Shown here: positions 24,020 to 40,314 of the stretch, in pieces
Layout: each line of letters opens with the position of its first letter
Position numbering within the stretch: position 1 is the first letter of the stretch
Assembly (NCBI RefSeq): GCF_051020765.1
Contig: NW_027469122.1
Location: 766,917-830,916 of the forward strand
Origin: Lasioglossum baleicum
Taxonomy: Eukaryota > Arthropoda > Insecta > Hymenoptera > Halictidae
DNA: 64,000 nucleotides
Direction: 5' to 3'
The notes under the pieces: model-generated
The model's input: only the letters and a program-made list of their open reading frames with translations
The model's database searches: none
What the model was told of the DNA's origin: nothing
Position numbers and translations under genes: made by a program

Positions 24020-24484
24020 TTCGCATAATCCTCGGCAGCCAATTCGACACACCACCCACGCTGAGATCCTAGTTGAGCGGGATGAGACGGCGGCGGGACT
24101 CGGGCATGCTGTTGTTCGCTATAGGATCTCTTCGTCCCACGACGGCGCCTCCGGGTTTGTTCGCCCGTGTGTGGTGACTTGTTTTGCTGCTTCCGGCGCC
24201 GGATTTGTTCGTTGGCCATCCTTTTATTCGGTCTTTGATCCTTCGGCACCTTTTCGGACTCGTACGCTTTCTTTATGATCGATAATTGCCTGAAACGTCG
24301 TACTCCGTACGCACAACAGATGGCATTAGTACGGTGCACGAAATCGGAAGATTTTCCTCTCGGAGTGCTCTTATGGCCTGCGGGTGGCTTACGTAACCGA
24401 AAAAGGTCGGTCCGGTCCACACGTAATTCGGCTGTTTGACCGAGTTCGAACGGCGAAGTGACGTCGCACGCTTGCAACGTCACA

Positions 24485-24488
24485 ACGC
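24485..24488. repeat. Target site duplication (ACGC), element right side
   Basis: Matches 14809-14812. Removing this copy and the element joins the two array arms in the same heptad phase. Confidence 0.75.
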
Positions 24489-27400
24489 ATAACGCATAAC
24501 GCATAACGCATATCGCATAACGCATAACGCTCAATGAAAAAGTCATAACGCATAACGCATATCGCATAACCCATAACGAATAACGCATAACGCATAACGC
24601 ATAACGCATAACGCATAACGCATAACGCATAACGCATAACGCATAACGCATAACGCATAACGCATAACGCATAACGCATAACGCATAACGCATAACGCAT
24701 AACGCATAACGCATAACGCATAACGCATAACGCATAACGCATAACGCATAACGCATAACGCATAACGCATAACGCATAACGCATAACGCATAACGCATAA
24801 CGCATAACGCATAACGCATAACGCATAACGCATAACGCATAACGCATAACGCATAACGCATAACGCATAACGCATAACGCATAACGCATAACGCATAACG
24901 CATAACGCATAACGCATAACGCATAACGCATAACGCATAACGCATAACGCATAACGCATAACGCATAACGCATAACGCATAACGCATAACGCATAACGCA
25001 TAACGCATAACGCATAACGCATAACGCATAACGCATAACGCATAACGCATAACGCTTAACGAATAACGAATAACGCATAACGCATAACGCATAACGCTTA
25101 ACGAATAACGCATACCGCATAACGCATAACGCATAACGCATGACGCATGACGCATGACGCATGACGCATGACGCATGACGCATAACGCATGACGCATGAC
25201 GCATAACGCATAACGCATAACGCATAACGCATAACGCATAACGCATAACGCATAACGCATAACGCGTAACGCGTAACGCGTAACGCGTAACGCATAACGC
25301 ATAACGCATAACGCATAACGCATAACGCATAACGCATAACGCATAACGCATATCGCATAACGCATAACGCTCAATGAAAAAGTCATAACGCATAACGCAT
25401 ATCGCATAACCCATAACGAATAACGCATAACGCATAACGCATAACGCATAACGCATAACGCATAACGCATAACGCATAACGCATAACGCATGACGCATGA
25501 CGCATGACGCATGACGCATGACGCATAACGCATGACGCATGACGCATAACGCATAACGCATAACGCATAACGCATAACGCATAACGCATAACGCATAACG
25601 CATAACGCATAACGCATAACACATAACGCATAACGCATAACGCATAACGCATAACGCATAACGCATAACGCATAACGCATAACGCATAACGCATAACGCA
25701 TAACGCATAACGCATAACGCATAACGCATAACGCATAACGCATAACGCATAACGCATAACGCATAACGCATAACGCATAACGCATAACGCATAACGCATA
25801 ACGCATAACGCATAACGCATAACGCTTAACGAATAACGCATAACGCATAACGCATAACGCATGACGCATGACGCATGACGCATGACGCATGACGCATGAC
25901 GCATGACGCATAACGCATGACGCATGACGCATGACGCATAACGCATGACGCATAACGCATAACGCATAACGCATAACGCATAACGCATAACGCATAACGC
26001 TTAACGAATAACGCATAACGCATAACGCATAACGCATGACGCATGACGCATGACGCATAACGCATAACGCATGACGCATGACGCATAACGCATAACGCAT
26101 AACGCATAACGCATAACGCATAACGCATAACGCATAACGCATAACGCATAACGCATAACGCATAACGCATAACGCATAACGCATAACGCATAACGCATAA
26201 CGCATAACGCATAACGCATAACGCATAACGCATAACGCATAACGCATAACGCATAACGCATAACGCATAACGCATAACGCATAACGCATAACGCATAACG
26301 CATAACGCATAACGCATAACGCATAACGCATAACGCATAACGCATAACGCATAACGCATAACGCATAACGCTTAACGAATAACGCATACCGCATAACGCA
26401 TAACACATAACGCATAACGCATGACGCATGACGCATGACGCATGACGCATGACGCATAACGCATGACGCATGACGCATAACGCATAACGCATAACGCATA
26501 ACGCATAACGCATAACGCATAACGCATAACGCATAACGCATAACGCATAACGCATAACGCGTAACGCGTAACGCGTAACGCGTAACGCATAACGCATAAC
26601 GCATAACGCATAACGCATAACGCATAACGCATAACGCATAACGCATATCGCATAACGCATAACGCTCAATGAAAAAGTCATAACGCATAACGCATATCGC
26701 ATAACCCATAACGAATAACGCATAACGCATAACGCATAACGCATAACGCATAACGCATAACGCATAACGCATAACGCATAACGCATAACGCATAACGCAT
26801 AACGCATAACGCATAACGCATAACGCATAACGAATAACGCATAACGCATAACGCATAACGCATAACGCATAACGCATAACGCATAACGCATAACGCATAA
26901 CGCATAACGCATGACGCATGACGCATGACGCATGACGCATGACGCATAACGCATGACGCATGACGCATAACGCATAACGCATAACGCATAACGCATAACG
27001 CATAACGCATAACGCATAACGCATAACGCATAACGCATAACACATAACGCATAACGCATAACGCATAACGCATAACGCATAACGCATAACGCATAACGCA
27101 TAACGCATAACGCATAACGCATAACGCATAACGCATAACGCATAACGCATAACGCATAACGCATAACGCATAACGCATAACGCATAACGCATAACGCATA
27201 ACGCATAACGCATAACGCATAACGCATAACGCATAACGCATAACGCATAACGCATAACGCATAACGCATAACGCTTAACGAATAACGCATAACGCATAAC
27301 GCATAACGCATGACGCATGACGCATGACGCATGACGCATGACGCATGACGCATGACGCATAACGCATGACGCATGACGCATGACGCATAACGCATGACGC

Positions 27401-30400
27401 ATAACGCATAACGCATAACGCATAACGCATAACGCATAACGAATAACGCATAACGCATAACGCATAACGCATGACGCATGACGCATGACGCATAACGCAT
27501 AACGCATAACGCATAACGCATAACGCATAACGCATAACGCATAACGCATAACGCGTAACGCGTAACGCGTAACGCGTAACGCGTAACGCATAACGCATAA
27601 CGCATAACGCATAACGCATAACGCATAACGCATAACGCATAACGCATATCGCATAACGCATAACGCTCAATGAAAAAGTCATAACGCATAACGCATATCG
27701 CATAACCCATAACGAATAACGCATAACGCATAACGCATAACGCATAACGCATAACGCATAACGCATAACGCATAACGCATAACGCATAACGCATAACGCA
27801 TAACGCATAACGCATAACGCATAACGCATAACGCATAACGCATAACGCATAACGCATAACGCATAACGCATAACGCATAACGCATAACGCATAACGCATA
27901 ACGCATAACGCATAACGCATAACGCATAACGCATAACGCATAACGCATAACGCATAACGCATAACGCATAACGCATAACGCATAACGCATAACGCATAAC
28001 GCATAACGCATAACGCATAACGCATAACGCATAACGCATAACGCATAACGCATAACGCATAACGCATAACGCATAACGCATAACGCATAACGCATAACGC
28101 ATAACGCATAACGCATAACGCATAACGCATAACGCATAACGCATAACGCATAACGCATAACGCATAACGCATAACGCATAACGCATAACGCATAACGCTT
28201 AACGAATAACGCATAACGCATAACGCGTAACGCGTGACGCGTGACGCATGACGCATGACGCATGACGCATGACGCATGACGCATAACGCATGACGCATGA
28301 CGCATGACGCATAACGCATGACGCATAACGCATAACGCATAACGCATAACGCATAACGCATAAGGCATGACGCATGACGCATGACGCATGACGCATAACG
28401 CATAACGCATGACGCATGACGCATAACGCATAACGCATAACGCATAACGCATAACGCATAACGCATAACGCATAACGCATAACGCATAACGCATAACGCA
28501 TAACGCATAACGCATAACGCATAACGCATAACGCATAACGCATAACGCATAACGCATAACGCATAACGCATAACGCATAACGCATAACGCATAACGCATA
28601 ACGCATAACGCATAACGCATAACGCATAACGCATAACGCATAACGCATAACGCATAACGCATAACGCATAACGCATAACGCTTAACGAATAACGAATAAC
28701 GCATAACGCATAACGCATAACGCTTAACGAATAACGCATACCGCATAACGCATAACGCATAACGCATAACGCATGACGCATGACGCATGACGCATGACGC
28801 ATGACGCATAACGCATGACGCATGACGCATAACGCATAACGCATAACGCATAACGCATAACGCATAACGCATAACGCATAACGCATAACGCATAACGCAT
28901 AACGCATAACGCGTAACGCGTAACGCGTAACGCATAACGCATAACGCATCACGCATAACGCATAACGCATAACGCATAACGCATATCGCATAACGCATAA
29001 CGCTCAATGAAAAAGTCATAACGCATAACGCATATCGCATAACCCATAACGAATAACGCATAACGCATAACGCATAACGCATAACGCATAACGCATAACG
29101 CATAACGCATAACGCATGACGCATGACGCATGACGCATGACGCATGACGCATAACGCATGACGCATGACGCATAACGCATAACGCATAACGCATAACGCA
29201 TAACGCATAACGCATAACGCATAACGCATAACGCATAACGCATAACACATAACGCATAACGCATAACGCATAACGCATAACGCATAACGCATAACGCATA
29301 ACGCATAACGCATAACGCATAACGCATAACGCATAACGCATAACGCATAACGCATAACGCATAACGCATAACGCATAACGCATAACGCATAACGCATAAC
29401 GCATAACGCATAACGCATAACGCATAACGCATAACGCATAACGCATAACGCATAACGCATAACGCATAACGCATAACGCATAACGCATAACGCATAACGC
29501 ATAACGCATAACGCATAACGCATAACGCATAACGCTTAACGAATAACGCATAACGCATAACGCATAACGCGTGACGCGTGACGCATGACGCATGACGCAT
29601 GACGCATGACGCATGACGCATAACGCATGACGCATGACGCATGACGCATAACGCATGACGCATAACGCATAACGCATAACGCATAACGCATAACGCATAA
29701 CGCATAACGCATGACGCATGACGCATGACGCATAACGCATAACGCATGACGCATGACGCATAACGCATAACGCATAACGCATAACGCATAACGCATAACG
29801 CATAACGCATAACGCATAACGCATAACGCATAACGCATAACGCATAACGCATAACGCATAACGCATAACGCATAACGCATAACGCATAACGCATAACGCA
29901 TAACGCATAACGCATAACGCATAACGCATAACGCATAACGCATAACGCATAACGCATAACGCATAACGCATAACGCATAACGCATAACGCATAACGCATA
30001 ACGCATAACGCATAACGCATAACGCATAACGCTTAACGAATAACGAATAACGCATAACGCATAACGCATAACGCTTAACGAATAACGCATACCGCATAAC
30101 GCATAACGCATAACGCATAACGCATGACGCATGACGCATGACGCATGACGCATGACGCATAACGCATGACGCATGACGCATAACGCATAACGCATAACGC
30201 ATAACGCATAACGCATAACGCATAACGCATAACGCATAACGCATAACGCATAACGCATAACGCGTAACGCGTAACGCGTAACGCATAACGCATAACGCAT
30301 AACGCATAACGCATAACGCATAACGCATAACGCATAACGCATATCGCATAACGCATAACGCTCAATGAAAAAGTCATAACGCATAACGCATATCGCATAA

Positions 30401-31431
30401 CCCATAACGAATAACGCATAACGCATAACGCATAACGCATAACGCATAACGCATAACGCATAACGCATAACGCATAACGCATGACGCATGACGCATGACG
30501 CATGACGCATGACGCATAACGCATGACGCATGACGCATAACGCATAACGCATAACGCATAACGCATAACGCATAACGCATAACGCATAACGCATAACGCA
30601 TAACGCATAACACATAACGCATAACGCATAACGCAGAACGCATAACGCTTAACGAATAACGCATAACGCATAACGCATAACGCATGACGCATGACGCATG
30701 ACGCATAACGCATAACGCATGACGCATGACGCATAACGCATAACGCATAACGCATAACGCATAACGCATAACGCATAACGCATAACGCATAACGCATAAC
30801 GCATAACGCATAACGCATAACGCATAACGCATAACGCATAACGCATAACGCATAACGCGTAACGCGTAACGCGTAACGCGTAACGCATAACGCATAACGC
30901 ATAACGCATAACGCATAACGCATAACGCATAACGCATAACGCATATCGCATAACGCATAACGCTCAATGAAAAAGTCATAACGCATAACGCATATCGCAT
31001 AACCCATAACGAATAACGCATAACGCATAACGCATAACGCATAACGCATAACGCATAACGCATAACGCATAACGCATAACGCATAACGCATAACGCATAA
31101 CGCATAACGCATAACGCATAACGCATAACGCATAACGCATAACGCATAACGCATAACGCATAACGCATAACGCATAACGCATAACGCATAACGCATAACG
31201 CATAACGCATAACGCATAACGCATAACGCATAACGCATAACGCATAACGCATAACGCATAACGCATAACGCATAACGCATAACGCATAACGCATAACGCA
31301 TAACGCATAACGCATAACGCATAACGCATAACGCATAACGCATAACGCATAACGCATAACGCATAACGCATAACGCATAACGCATAACGCATAACGCATA
31401 ACGCATAACGCATAACGCATAACGCATAACG
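24485..31431. repeat. Satellite domain R1: modules with the 14-bp cassette
   Basis: Module order: CTTAACG, AATAACG, CATACCG, about four canonical, five or six CATGACG, one canonical, two CATGACG, about a dozen canonical, three to five CGTAACG, about eight canonical, CATATCG, two canonical, CTCAATG, AAAAAGT, two canonical, CATATCG, CATAACC, canonical, AATAACG. One full module is 26371-26720 (350 bp, 50 units) and another 30074-30416 (343 bp, 49 units). Cassettes start at 24530, 25370, 26665, 27666, 29003, 30361 and 30963. Modules are separated by long canonical runs. Confidence 0.85.
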
Positions 31432-34400
31432 CATATCGCATAACCCATTACGAATAACGCATAACGCATAACGCATAACGCATAACGCATAACGCATAAC
31501 GCATAACGCATAACGCATAACGCATAACGCATAACGCATAACGCATAACGCATAACGCATAACGCATAACGCATAACGCATAACGCATAACGCATAACGC
31601 ATAACGCATAACGCATAACGCATAACGCATAACGCATAACGCATAACGCATAACGCATAACGCATAACGCAGAACGCAGAACGCAGATCGCATAACGCAT
31701 AACGCATAACGCATAACGCATAACGCATAACGCATAACGCATAACGCATAACGCATAACGCATAACGCATAACGCATAACGCATAACGCATAACGCATAA
31801 CGCATAACGCATAACGCATAACGCATAACGCATATCGCATAACCCATTACGAATAACGCATAACGCATAACGCATAACGCATAACGCATAACGCATAACG
31901 CATAACGCATAACGCATAACGCATAACGCATAACGCATAACGCATAACGCATAACGCATAACGCATAACGCATAACGCATAACGCATAACGCATAACGCA
32001 TAACGCATAACGCATAACGCATAACGCATAACGCATAACGCATAACGCATAACGCATAACGCATAACGCATAACGCATAACGCATAACGCATAACGCATA
32101 ACGCATAACGCATGACGCGTAACGCGTAACGCGTAACGCGTAACGCATAACGCGTAACGCATAACGCGTAACGCATAACGCATAACGCATAACGCATAAC
32201 GCATAACGCATAACGCATAACGCATAACGCATAACGCATAACGCATAACGCATAACGCATAACGCATAACGCATAACGCATAACGCATAACGCATAACGC
32301 ATAACGCTTAACGAATAACGAATAACGCATAACGCATAACGCGTAACGCGTAACGCCTAACGCCTAACGCGTAACGCATAACGCATAACGCATAACGCAT
32401 AACGCTTAACGAATAACGCATAACGCATAACGCATAACGCATGACGCATGACGCATGACGCATAACGCATAACGCATGACGCATGACGCATAACGCATAA
32501 CGCATAACGCATAACGCATAACGCATAACGCATAACGCATAACGCATAACGCCTAACGCATAACGCATAACGCATAACGCATAACGCATAACGCATAACG
32601 CATAACGCATAACGCATAACGCATAACGCATAACGCATAACGCATAACGCATAACGCATAACGCATAACGCATAACGCATAACGCATAACGCATAACGCA
32701 TAACGCATAACGCTTAACGAATAACGCATACCGCATAACGCATAACGCATAACGCATAACGCATGACGCATGACGCATGACGCATGACGCATGACGCATG
32801 ACGCATAACGCATGACGCATGACGCATAACGCATAACGCATAACGCATAACGCATAACGCATAACGCATAACGCATAACGCATAACGCATAACGCATAAC
32901 GCATAACGCATAACGCGTAACGCGTAACGCGTAACGCGTAACGCATAACGCATAACGCATAACGCATGACGCATGACGCATAACGCATAACGCATAACGC
33001 ATAACGCATAACGCATAACGCATAACGCATAACGCATAACGCCTAACGCATAACGCATAACGCATAACGCATAACGCATAACGCATAACGCATAACGCAT
33101 AACGCATAACGCATAACGCATAACGCATAACGCATAACGCATAACGCATAACGCATAACGCATAACGCGTAACGCGTAACGCGTAACGCGTAACGCATAA
33201 CGCATAACGCATAACGCATAACGCATAACGCATAACGCATAACGCATAACGCACAACGCATATCGCATAACGCATAACGCTCAATGAAAAAGTCATAACG
33301 CATAACGCATATCGCATAACCCATAACGAATAACGCATAACGCATAACGCATAACGCATAACGCATAACGCATAACGCATAACGCATAACGCATAACGCA
33401 TAACGCATAACGCATAACGCATAACGCATAACGCATAACGCATAACGCATAACGCATAACGCATAACGCATAACGCATAACGCATAACGCATAACGCATA
33501 ACGCATAACGCATAACGCATAACGCATAACGCATAACGCATAACGCATAACGCATAACGCATAACGCATAACGCATAACGCATAACGCATAACGCATAAC
33601 GCATAACGCATAACGCATAACGCATAACGCATAACGCATAACGCATAACGCATAACGCATAACGCATAACGCATAACGCATAACGCATAACGCATAACGC
33701 ATAACGCATAACGCATAACGCATAACGCATAACGCATAACGCATAACGCATAACGCATAACGCATAACGCATAACGCATAACGCATAACGCATAACGCAG
33801 AACGCAGAACGCAGATCGCATAACGCATAACGCATAACGCATAACGCATAACGCATAACGCATAACGCATAACGCATAACGCATAACGCATAACGCATAA
33901 CGCATAACGCATAACGCATAACGCATAACGCATAACGCATAACGCATAACGCATAACGCATAACGCATATCGCATAACCCATTACGAATAACGCATAACG
34001 CATAACGCATAACGCATAACGCATAACGCATAACGCATAACGCATAACGCATAACGCATAACGCATAACGCATAACGCATAACGCATAACGCATAACGCA
34101 TAACGCATAACGCATAACGCATAACGCATAACGCATAACGCATAACGCATAACGCATAACGCATAACGCATAACGCATAACGCATAACGCATAACGCATA
34201 ACGCATAACGCATAACGCATGACGCGTAACGCGTAACGCGTAACGCGTAACGCATAACGCGTAACGCATAACGCATAACGCATAACGCATAACGCATAAC
34301 GCATAACGCATAACGCATAACGCATAACGCATAACGCATAACGCATAACGCATAACGCATAACGCATAACGCATAACGCATAACGCATAACGCTTAACGA

Positions 34401-37400
34401 ATAACGCATACCGCATAACGCATAACGCATAACGCATAACGCATGACGCATGACGCATGACGCATGACGCATGACGCATGACGCATAACGCATGACGCAT
34501 GACGCATAACGCATAACGCATAACGCATAACGCATAACGCATAACGCATAACGCATAACGCATAACGCATAACGCATAACGCATAACGCATAACGCGTAA
34601 CGCGTAACGCGTAACGCGTAACGCATAACGCATAACGCATAACGCATGACGCATGACGCATAACGCATAACGCATAACGCATAACGCATAACGCATAACG
34701 CATAACGCATAACGCATAACGCCTAACGCATAACGCATAACGCATAACGCATAACGCATAACGCATAACGCATAACGCATAACGCATAACGCATAACGCA
34801 TAACGCATAACGCATAACGCATAACGCATAACGCATAACGCATAACGCGTAACGCGTAACGCGTAACGCGTAACGCATAACGCATAACGCATAACGCATA
34901 ACGCATAACGCATAACGCATAACGCATAACGCACAACGCATATCGCATAACGCATAACGCTCAATGAAAAAGTCATAACGCATAACGCATATCGCATAAC
35001 CCATAACGAATAACGCATAACGCATAACGCATAACGCATAACGCATAACGCATAACGCATAACGCATAACGCATAACGCATAACGCATAACGCATAACGC
35101 ATAACGCATAACGCATAACGCATAACGCATAACGCATAACGCATAACGCATAACGCATAACGCATAACGCATAACGCATAACGCATAACGCATAACGCAT
35201 AACGCATAACGCATAACGCATAACGCATAACGCATAACGCATAACGCATAACGCATAACGCATAACGCATAACGCATAACGCATAACGCATAACGCATAA
35301 CGCATAACGCATAACGCATAACGCATAACGCATAACGCATAACGCATAACGCATAACGCATAACGCATAACGCATAACGCATAACGCATAACGCATAACG
35401 CATAACGCATAACGCATAACGCGTAACGCATAACGCGTAACGCATAACGCATAACGCATAACGCATAACGCATAACGCATAACGCATAACGCATAACGCA
35501 TAACGCATAACGCATAACGCATAACGCATAACGCTTAACGCATAACGCTTAACGAATAACGAATAACGCATAACGCATAACGCGTAACGCGTAACGCCTA
35601 ACGCCTAACGCGTAACGCATAACGCATAACGCATAACGCATAACGCTTAACGAATAACGCATAACGCATAACGCATAACGCATGACGCATGACGCATGAC
35701 GCATAACGCATAACGCATGACGCATGACGCATAACGCATAACGCATAACGCATAACGCATAACGCATAACGCATAACGCATAACGCCTAACGCATAACGC
35801 ATAACGCATAACGCATAACGCATAACGCATAACGCATAACGCATAACGCATAACGCATAACGCATAACGCATAACGCATAACGCATAACGCATAACGCAT
35901 AACGCATAACGCATAACGCATAACGCATAACGCTTAACGAATAACGCATACCGCATAACGCATAACGCATAACGCATAACGCATGACGCATGACGCATGA
36001 CGCATGACGCATGACGCATAACGCATGACGCATGACGCATAACGCATAACGCATAACGCATAACGCATAACGCATAACGCATAACGCATAACGCATAACG
36101 CATAACGCATAACGCATAACGCGTAACGCGTAACGCGTAACGCGTAACGCGTAACGCGTAACGCATAACGCATAACGCATAACGCATAACGCATAACGCA
36201 TAACGCATAACGCATAACGCATAACGCATAACGCATATCGCATAACGCATAACGCTCAATGAAAAAGTCATAACGCATAACGCATATCGCATAACCCATA
36301 ACGAATAACGCATAACGCATAACGCATAACGCATAACGCATAACGCATAACGCATAACGCATAACGCATAACGCATAACGCATAACGCATAACGCATAAC
36401 GCATAACGCATAACTCATAACGCATAACGCATAACGCATAACGCATAACGCATAACGCATAACGCATAACGCATAACGCATAACGCATAACGCATAACGC
36501 ATAACGCATAACGCATAACGCATAACGCATAACGCATAACGCATAACGCATAACGCATAACGCATAACGCATAACGCATAACGCAGAACGCAGAACGCAG
36601 ATCGCATAACGCATAACGCATAACGCATAACGCATAACGCATAACGCATAACGCATAACGCATAACGCATAACGCATAACGCATAACGCATAACGCATAA
36701 CGCATAACGCATAACGCATAACGCATAACGCATATCGCATAACCCATTACGAATAACGCATAACGCATAACGCATAACGCATAACGCATAACGCATAACG
36801 CATAACGCATAACGCATAACGCATAACGCATAACGCATAACGCATAACGCATAACGCATAACGCATAACGCATAACGCATAACGCATAACGCATAACGCA
36901 TAACGCATAACGCATAACGCATAACGCATAACGCATAACGCATAACGCATAACGCATAACGCATAACGCATAACGCATGACGCGTAACGCGTAACGCGTA
37001 ACGCGTAACGCGTAACGCGTAACGCGTAACGCGTAACGCATAACGCATAACGCATAACGCATAACGCGTAACGCGTAACGCGTAACGCGTAACGCGTAAC
37101 GCATAACGCATAACGCATAACGCATAACGCATAACGCATAACGCATAACGCATAACGCATAACGCATAACGCATAACGCATAACGCATAACGCATAACGC
37201 ATAACGCATAACGCATAACGCATAACGCATAACGCATAACGCATAACGCATAACGCATAACGCATAACGCATAACGCATAACGCATAACGCATAACGCAT
37301 AACGCATAACGCATAACGCATAACGCATAACGCATAACGCATAACGCATAACGCATAACGCATAACGCATAACGCATAACGCATAACGCATAACGCATAA

Positions 37401-40314
37401 CGCATAACGCATAACGCATAACGCATATCGCATAACGCATAACGCATAACGCATAACGCATAACGCATAACGCATAACGCATAACGCATAACGCATAACG
37501 CATAACGCATAACGCATAACGCATAACGCATAACGCATAACGCATAACGCATAACGCATAACGCATAACGCAGAACGCAGAACGCAGATCGCATAACGCA
37601 TAACGCATAACGCATAACGCATAACGCATAACGCATAACGCATAACGCATAACGCATAACGCATAACGCATAACGCATAACGCATAACGCATAACGCATA
37701 ACGCATAACGCATAACGCATAACGCATATCGCATAACCCATTACGAATAACGCATAACGCATAACGCATAACGCATAACGCATAACGCATAACGCATAAC
37801 GCATAACGCATAACGCATAACGCATAACGCATAACGCATAACGCATAACGCATAACGCATAACGCATAACGCATAACGCATAACGCATAACGCATAACGC
37901 ATAACGCATAACGCATAACGCATAACGCATAACGCATAACGCATAACGCATAACGCATAACGCATAACGCATGACGCGTAACGCGTAACGCGTAACGCGT
38001 AACGCATAACGCGTAACGCATAACGCGTAACGCATAACGCATAACGCATAACGCATAACGCATAACGCATAACGCATAACGCATAACGCATAACGCATAA
38101 CGCATAACGCATAACGCATAACGCATAACGCTTAACGCATAACGCTTAACGAATAACGAATAACGCATAACGCATAACGCGTAACGCGTAACGCCTAACG
38201 CCTAACGCGTAACGCATAACGCATAACGCATAACGCATAACGCTTAACGAATAACGCATAACGCATAACGCATAACGCATGACGCATGACGCATGACGCA
38301 TAACGCATAACGCATGACGCATGACGCATAACGCATAACGCATAACGCATAACGCATAACGCATAACGCATAACGCCTAACGCATAACGCATAACGCATA
38401 ACGCATAACGCATAACGCATAACGCATAACGCATAACGCATAACGCATAACGCATAACGCATAACGCATAACGCATAACGCATAACGCATAACGCTTAAC
38501 GAATAACGCATACCGCATAACGCATAACGCATAACGCATAACGCATGACGCATGACGCATGACGCATGACGCATGACGCATAACGCATGACGCATGACGC
38601 ATAACGCATAACGCATAACGCATAACGCATAACGCATAACGCATAACGCATAACGCATAACGCATAACGCATAACGCGTAACGCGTAACGCGTAACGCGT
38701 AACGCGTAACGCATAACGCATAACGCATAACGCATAACGCATAACGCATAACGCATAACGCATAACGCATAACGCATAACGCATAACGCATATCGCATAA
38801 CGCATAACGCTCAATGAAAAAGTCATAACGCATAACGCATATCGCATAACCCATAACGAATAACGCATAACGCATAACGCATAACGCATAACGCATAACG
38901 CATAACGCATAACGCATAACGCATAACGCATAACGCATAACGCATAACGCATAACGCATAACGCATAACGCATAACTCATAACGCATAACGCATAACGCA
39001 TAACGCATAACGCATAACGCATAACGCATAACGCATAACGCATAACGCATAACGCATAACGCATAACGCATAACGCATAACGCATAACGCATAACGCATA
39101 ACGCATAACGCATAACGCATAACGCATAACGCAGAACGCAGAACGCAGATCGCATAACGCATAACGCATAACGCATAACGCATAACGCATAACGCATAAC
39201 GCATAACGCATAACGCATAACGCATAACGCATAACGCATAACGCATAACGCATAACGCATAACGCATAACGCATAACGCATATCGCATAACCCATTACGA
39301 ATAACGCATAACGCATAACGCATAACGCATAACGCATAACGCATAACGCATAACGCATAACGCATAACGCATAACGCATAACGCATAACGCATAACGCAT
39401 AACGCATAACGCATAACGCATAACGCATAACGCATAACGCATAACGCATAACGCATAACGCATAACGCATAACGCATAACGCATAACGCATAACGCATAA
39501 CGCATAACGCATAACGCATAACGCATGACGCGTAACGCGTAACGCGTAACGCGTAACGCGTAACGCGTAACGCGTAACGCGTAACGCATAACGCATAACG
39601 CATAACGCATAACGCGTAACGCGTAACGCGTAACGCGTAACGCGTAACGCATAACGCATAACGCATAACGCATAACGCATAACGCATAACGCATAACGCA
39701 TAACGCATAACGCATAACGCATAACGCATAACGCATAACGCATAACGCATAACGCATAACGCATAACGCATAACGCATAACGCATAACGCATAACGCATA
39801 ACGCATAACGCATAACGCATAACGCATAACGCATAACGCATAACGCATAACGCATAACGCATAACGCATAACGCATAACGCATAACGCATAACGCATAAC
39901 GCATAACGCATAACGCATAACGCATAACGCAGAACGCAGAACGCAGAACGCAGATCGCATAACGCATAACGCATAACGCATAACGCATAACGCATAACGC
40001 ATAACGCATAACGCATAACGCATAACGCATAACGCATAACGCATAACGCATAACGCATAACGCATAACGCATAACGCATAACGCATAACGCATAACGCAT
40101 AACGCATAACGCATAACGCATAACGCATAACGCATAACGCATAACGCATAACGCATAACGCATAACGCATAACGCATAACGCATAACGCATAACGCATAA
40201 CGCATAACGCATAACGCATAACGCATAACGCATAACGCATAACGCATAACGCATAACGCATAACGCATAACGCATAACGCATAACGCATAACGCATAACG
40301 CATAACGCATAACG
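31432..40314. repeat. Satellite domain R2: CAGAACG/CAGATCG and CATTACG subfamily
   Basis: Marked by two or three CAGAACG followed by CAGATCG, starting at 31670, 33798, 36584, 37571, 39132 and 39930, and by CATATCG, CATAACC, CATTACG, AATAACG (for example from 31432). CATGACG followed by four to eight CGTAACG recurs (32112, 34219, 36977, 37971, 39526). Cassettes start at 33280, 34960, 36255 and 38810. Blocks around 32712-33268 and 34392-34948 repeat at 1,680 bp. Blocks around 36255 and 38810 repeat at 2,555 bp, but a CATAACT mark inside them is offset by 2,562 bp, one unit more. Confidence 0.85.

Larger units (their letters stand above)
14813..24484 (-). mobile_element. Ty3/Gypsy-type LTR retrotransposon, three ORFs, minus strand
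   Basis: This 9,672-bp element is bounded by direct LTRs with TG and CA ends and a 4-bp target duplication. In element sense the order is 5' LTR, tRNA-Lys primer binding site, leader, gag, pol, ORF3, polypurine tract, 3' LTR. The order protease, reverse transcriptase, RNase H, integrase in pol is that of Metaviridae (Ty3/Gypsy), not Copia. Pol is uninterrupted. Gag carries one in-frame TAA, and the 3' LTR lacks 634 bp present in the 5' LTR. This copy should be non-autonomous unless gag is supplied in trans or the stop is read through. LTR identity outside the 634-bp difference indicates recent insertion. Confidence 0.97.
22631..24484 (-). repeat. 5' LTR of the element (1,854 bp, long form)
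   Basis: In element sense it starts TGTGACGTTG at 24484 and ends CAACGTCGCA at 22631. It is colinear with the 3' LTR apart from the extra segment at about 23246-23887. In this position the LTR should carry the element promoter. It also contains a 12-base copy of the primer-site start (22793-22804) and a 9-bp stem-loop (23999-24019). Confidence 0.95.

Noticed and set aside
23974..24484. 169-codon frame at the LTR outer end, fused to satellite as a 1,226-codon frame
   Set aside because: The fusion is an open-frame accident at the LTR and satellite border. The LTR part is Arg/Ser-rich without a domain and is also present at 15522-16031.
24530..24543. CENP-B box in the 14-bp cassette
   Set aside because: CTCAATGAAAAAGT does not contain the TTCG and CGGGA core elements of the CENP-B box.
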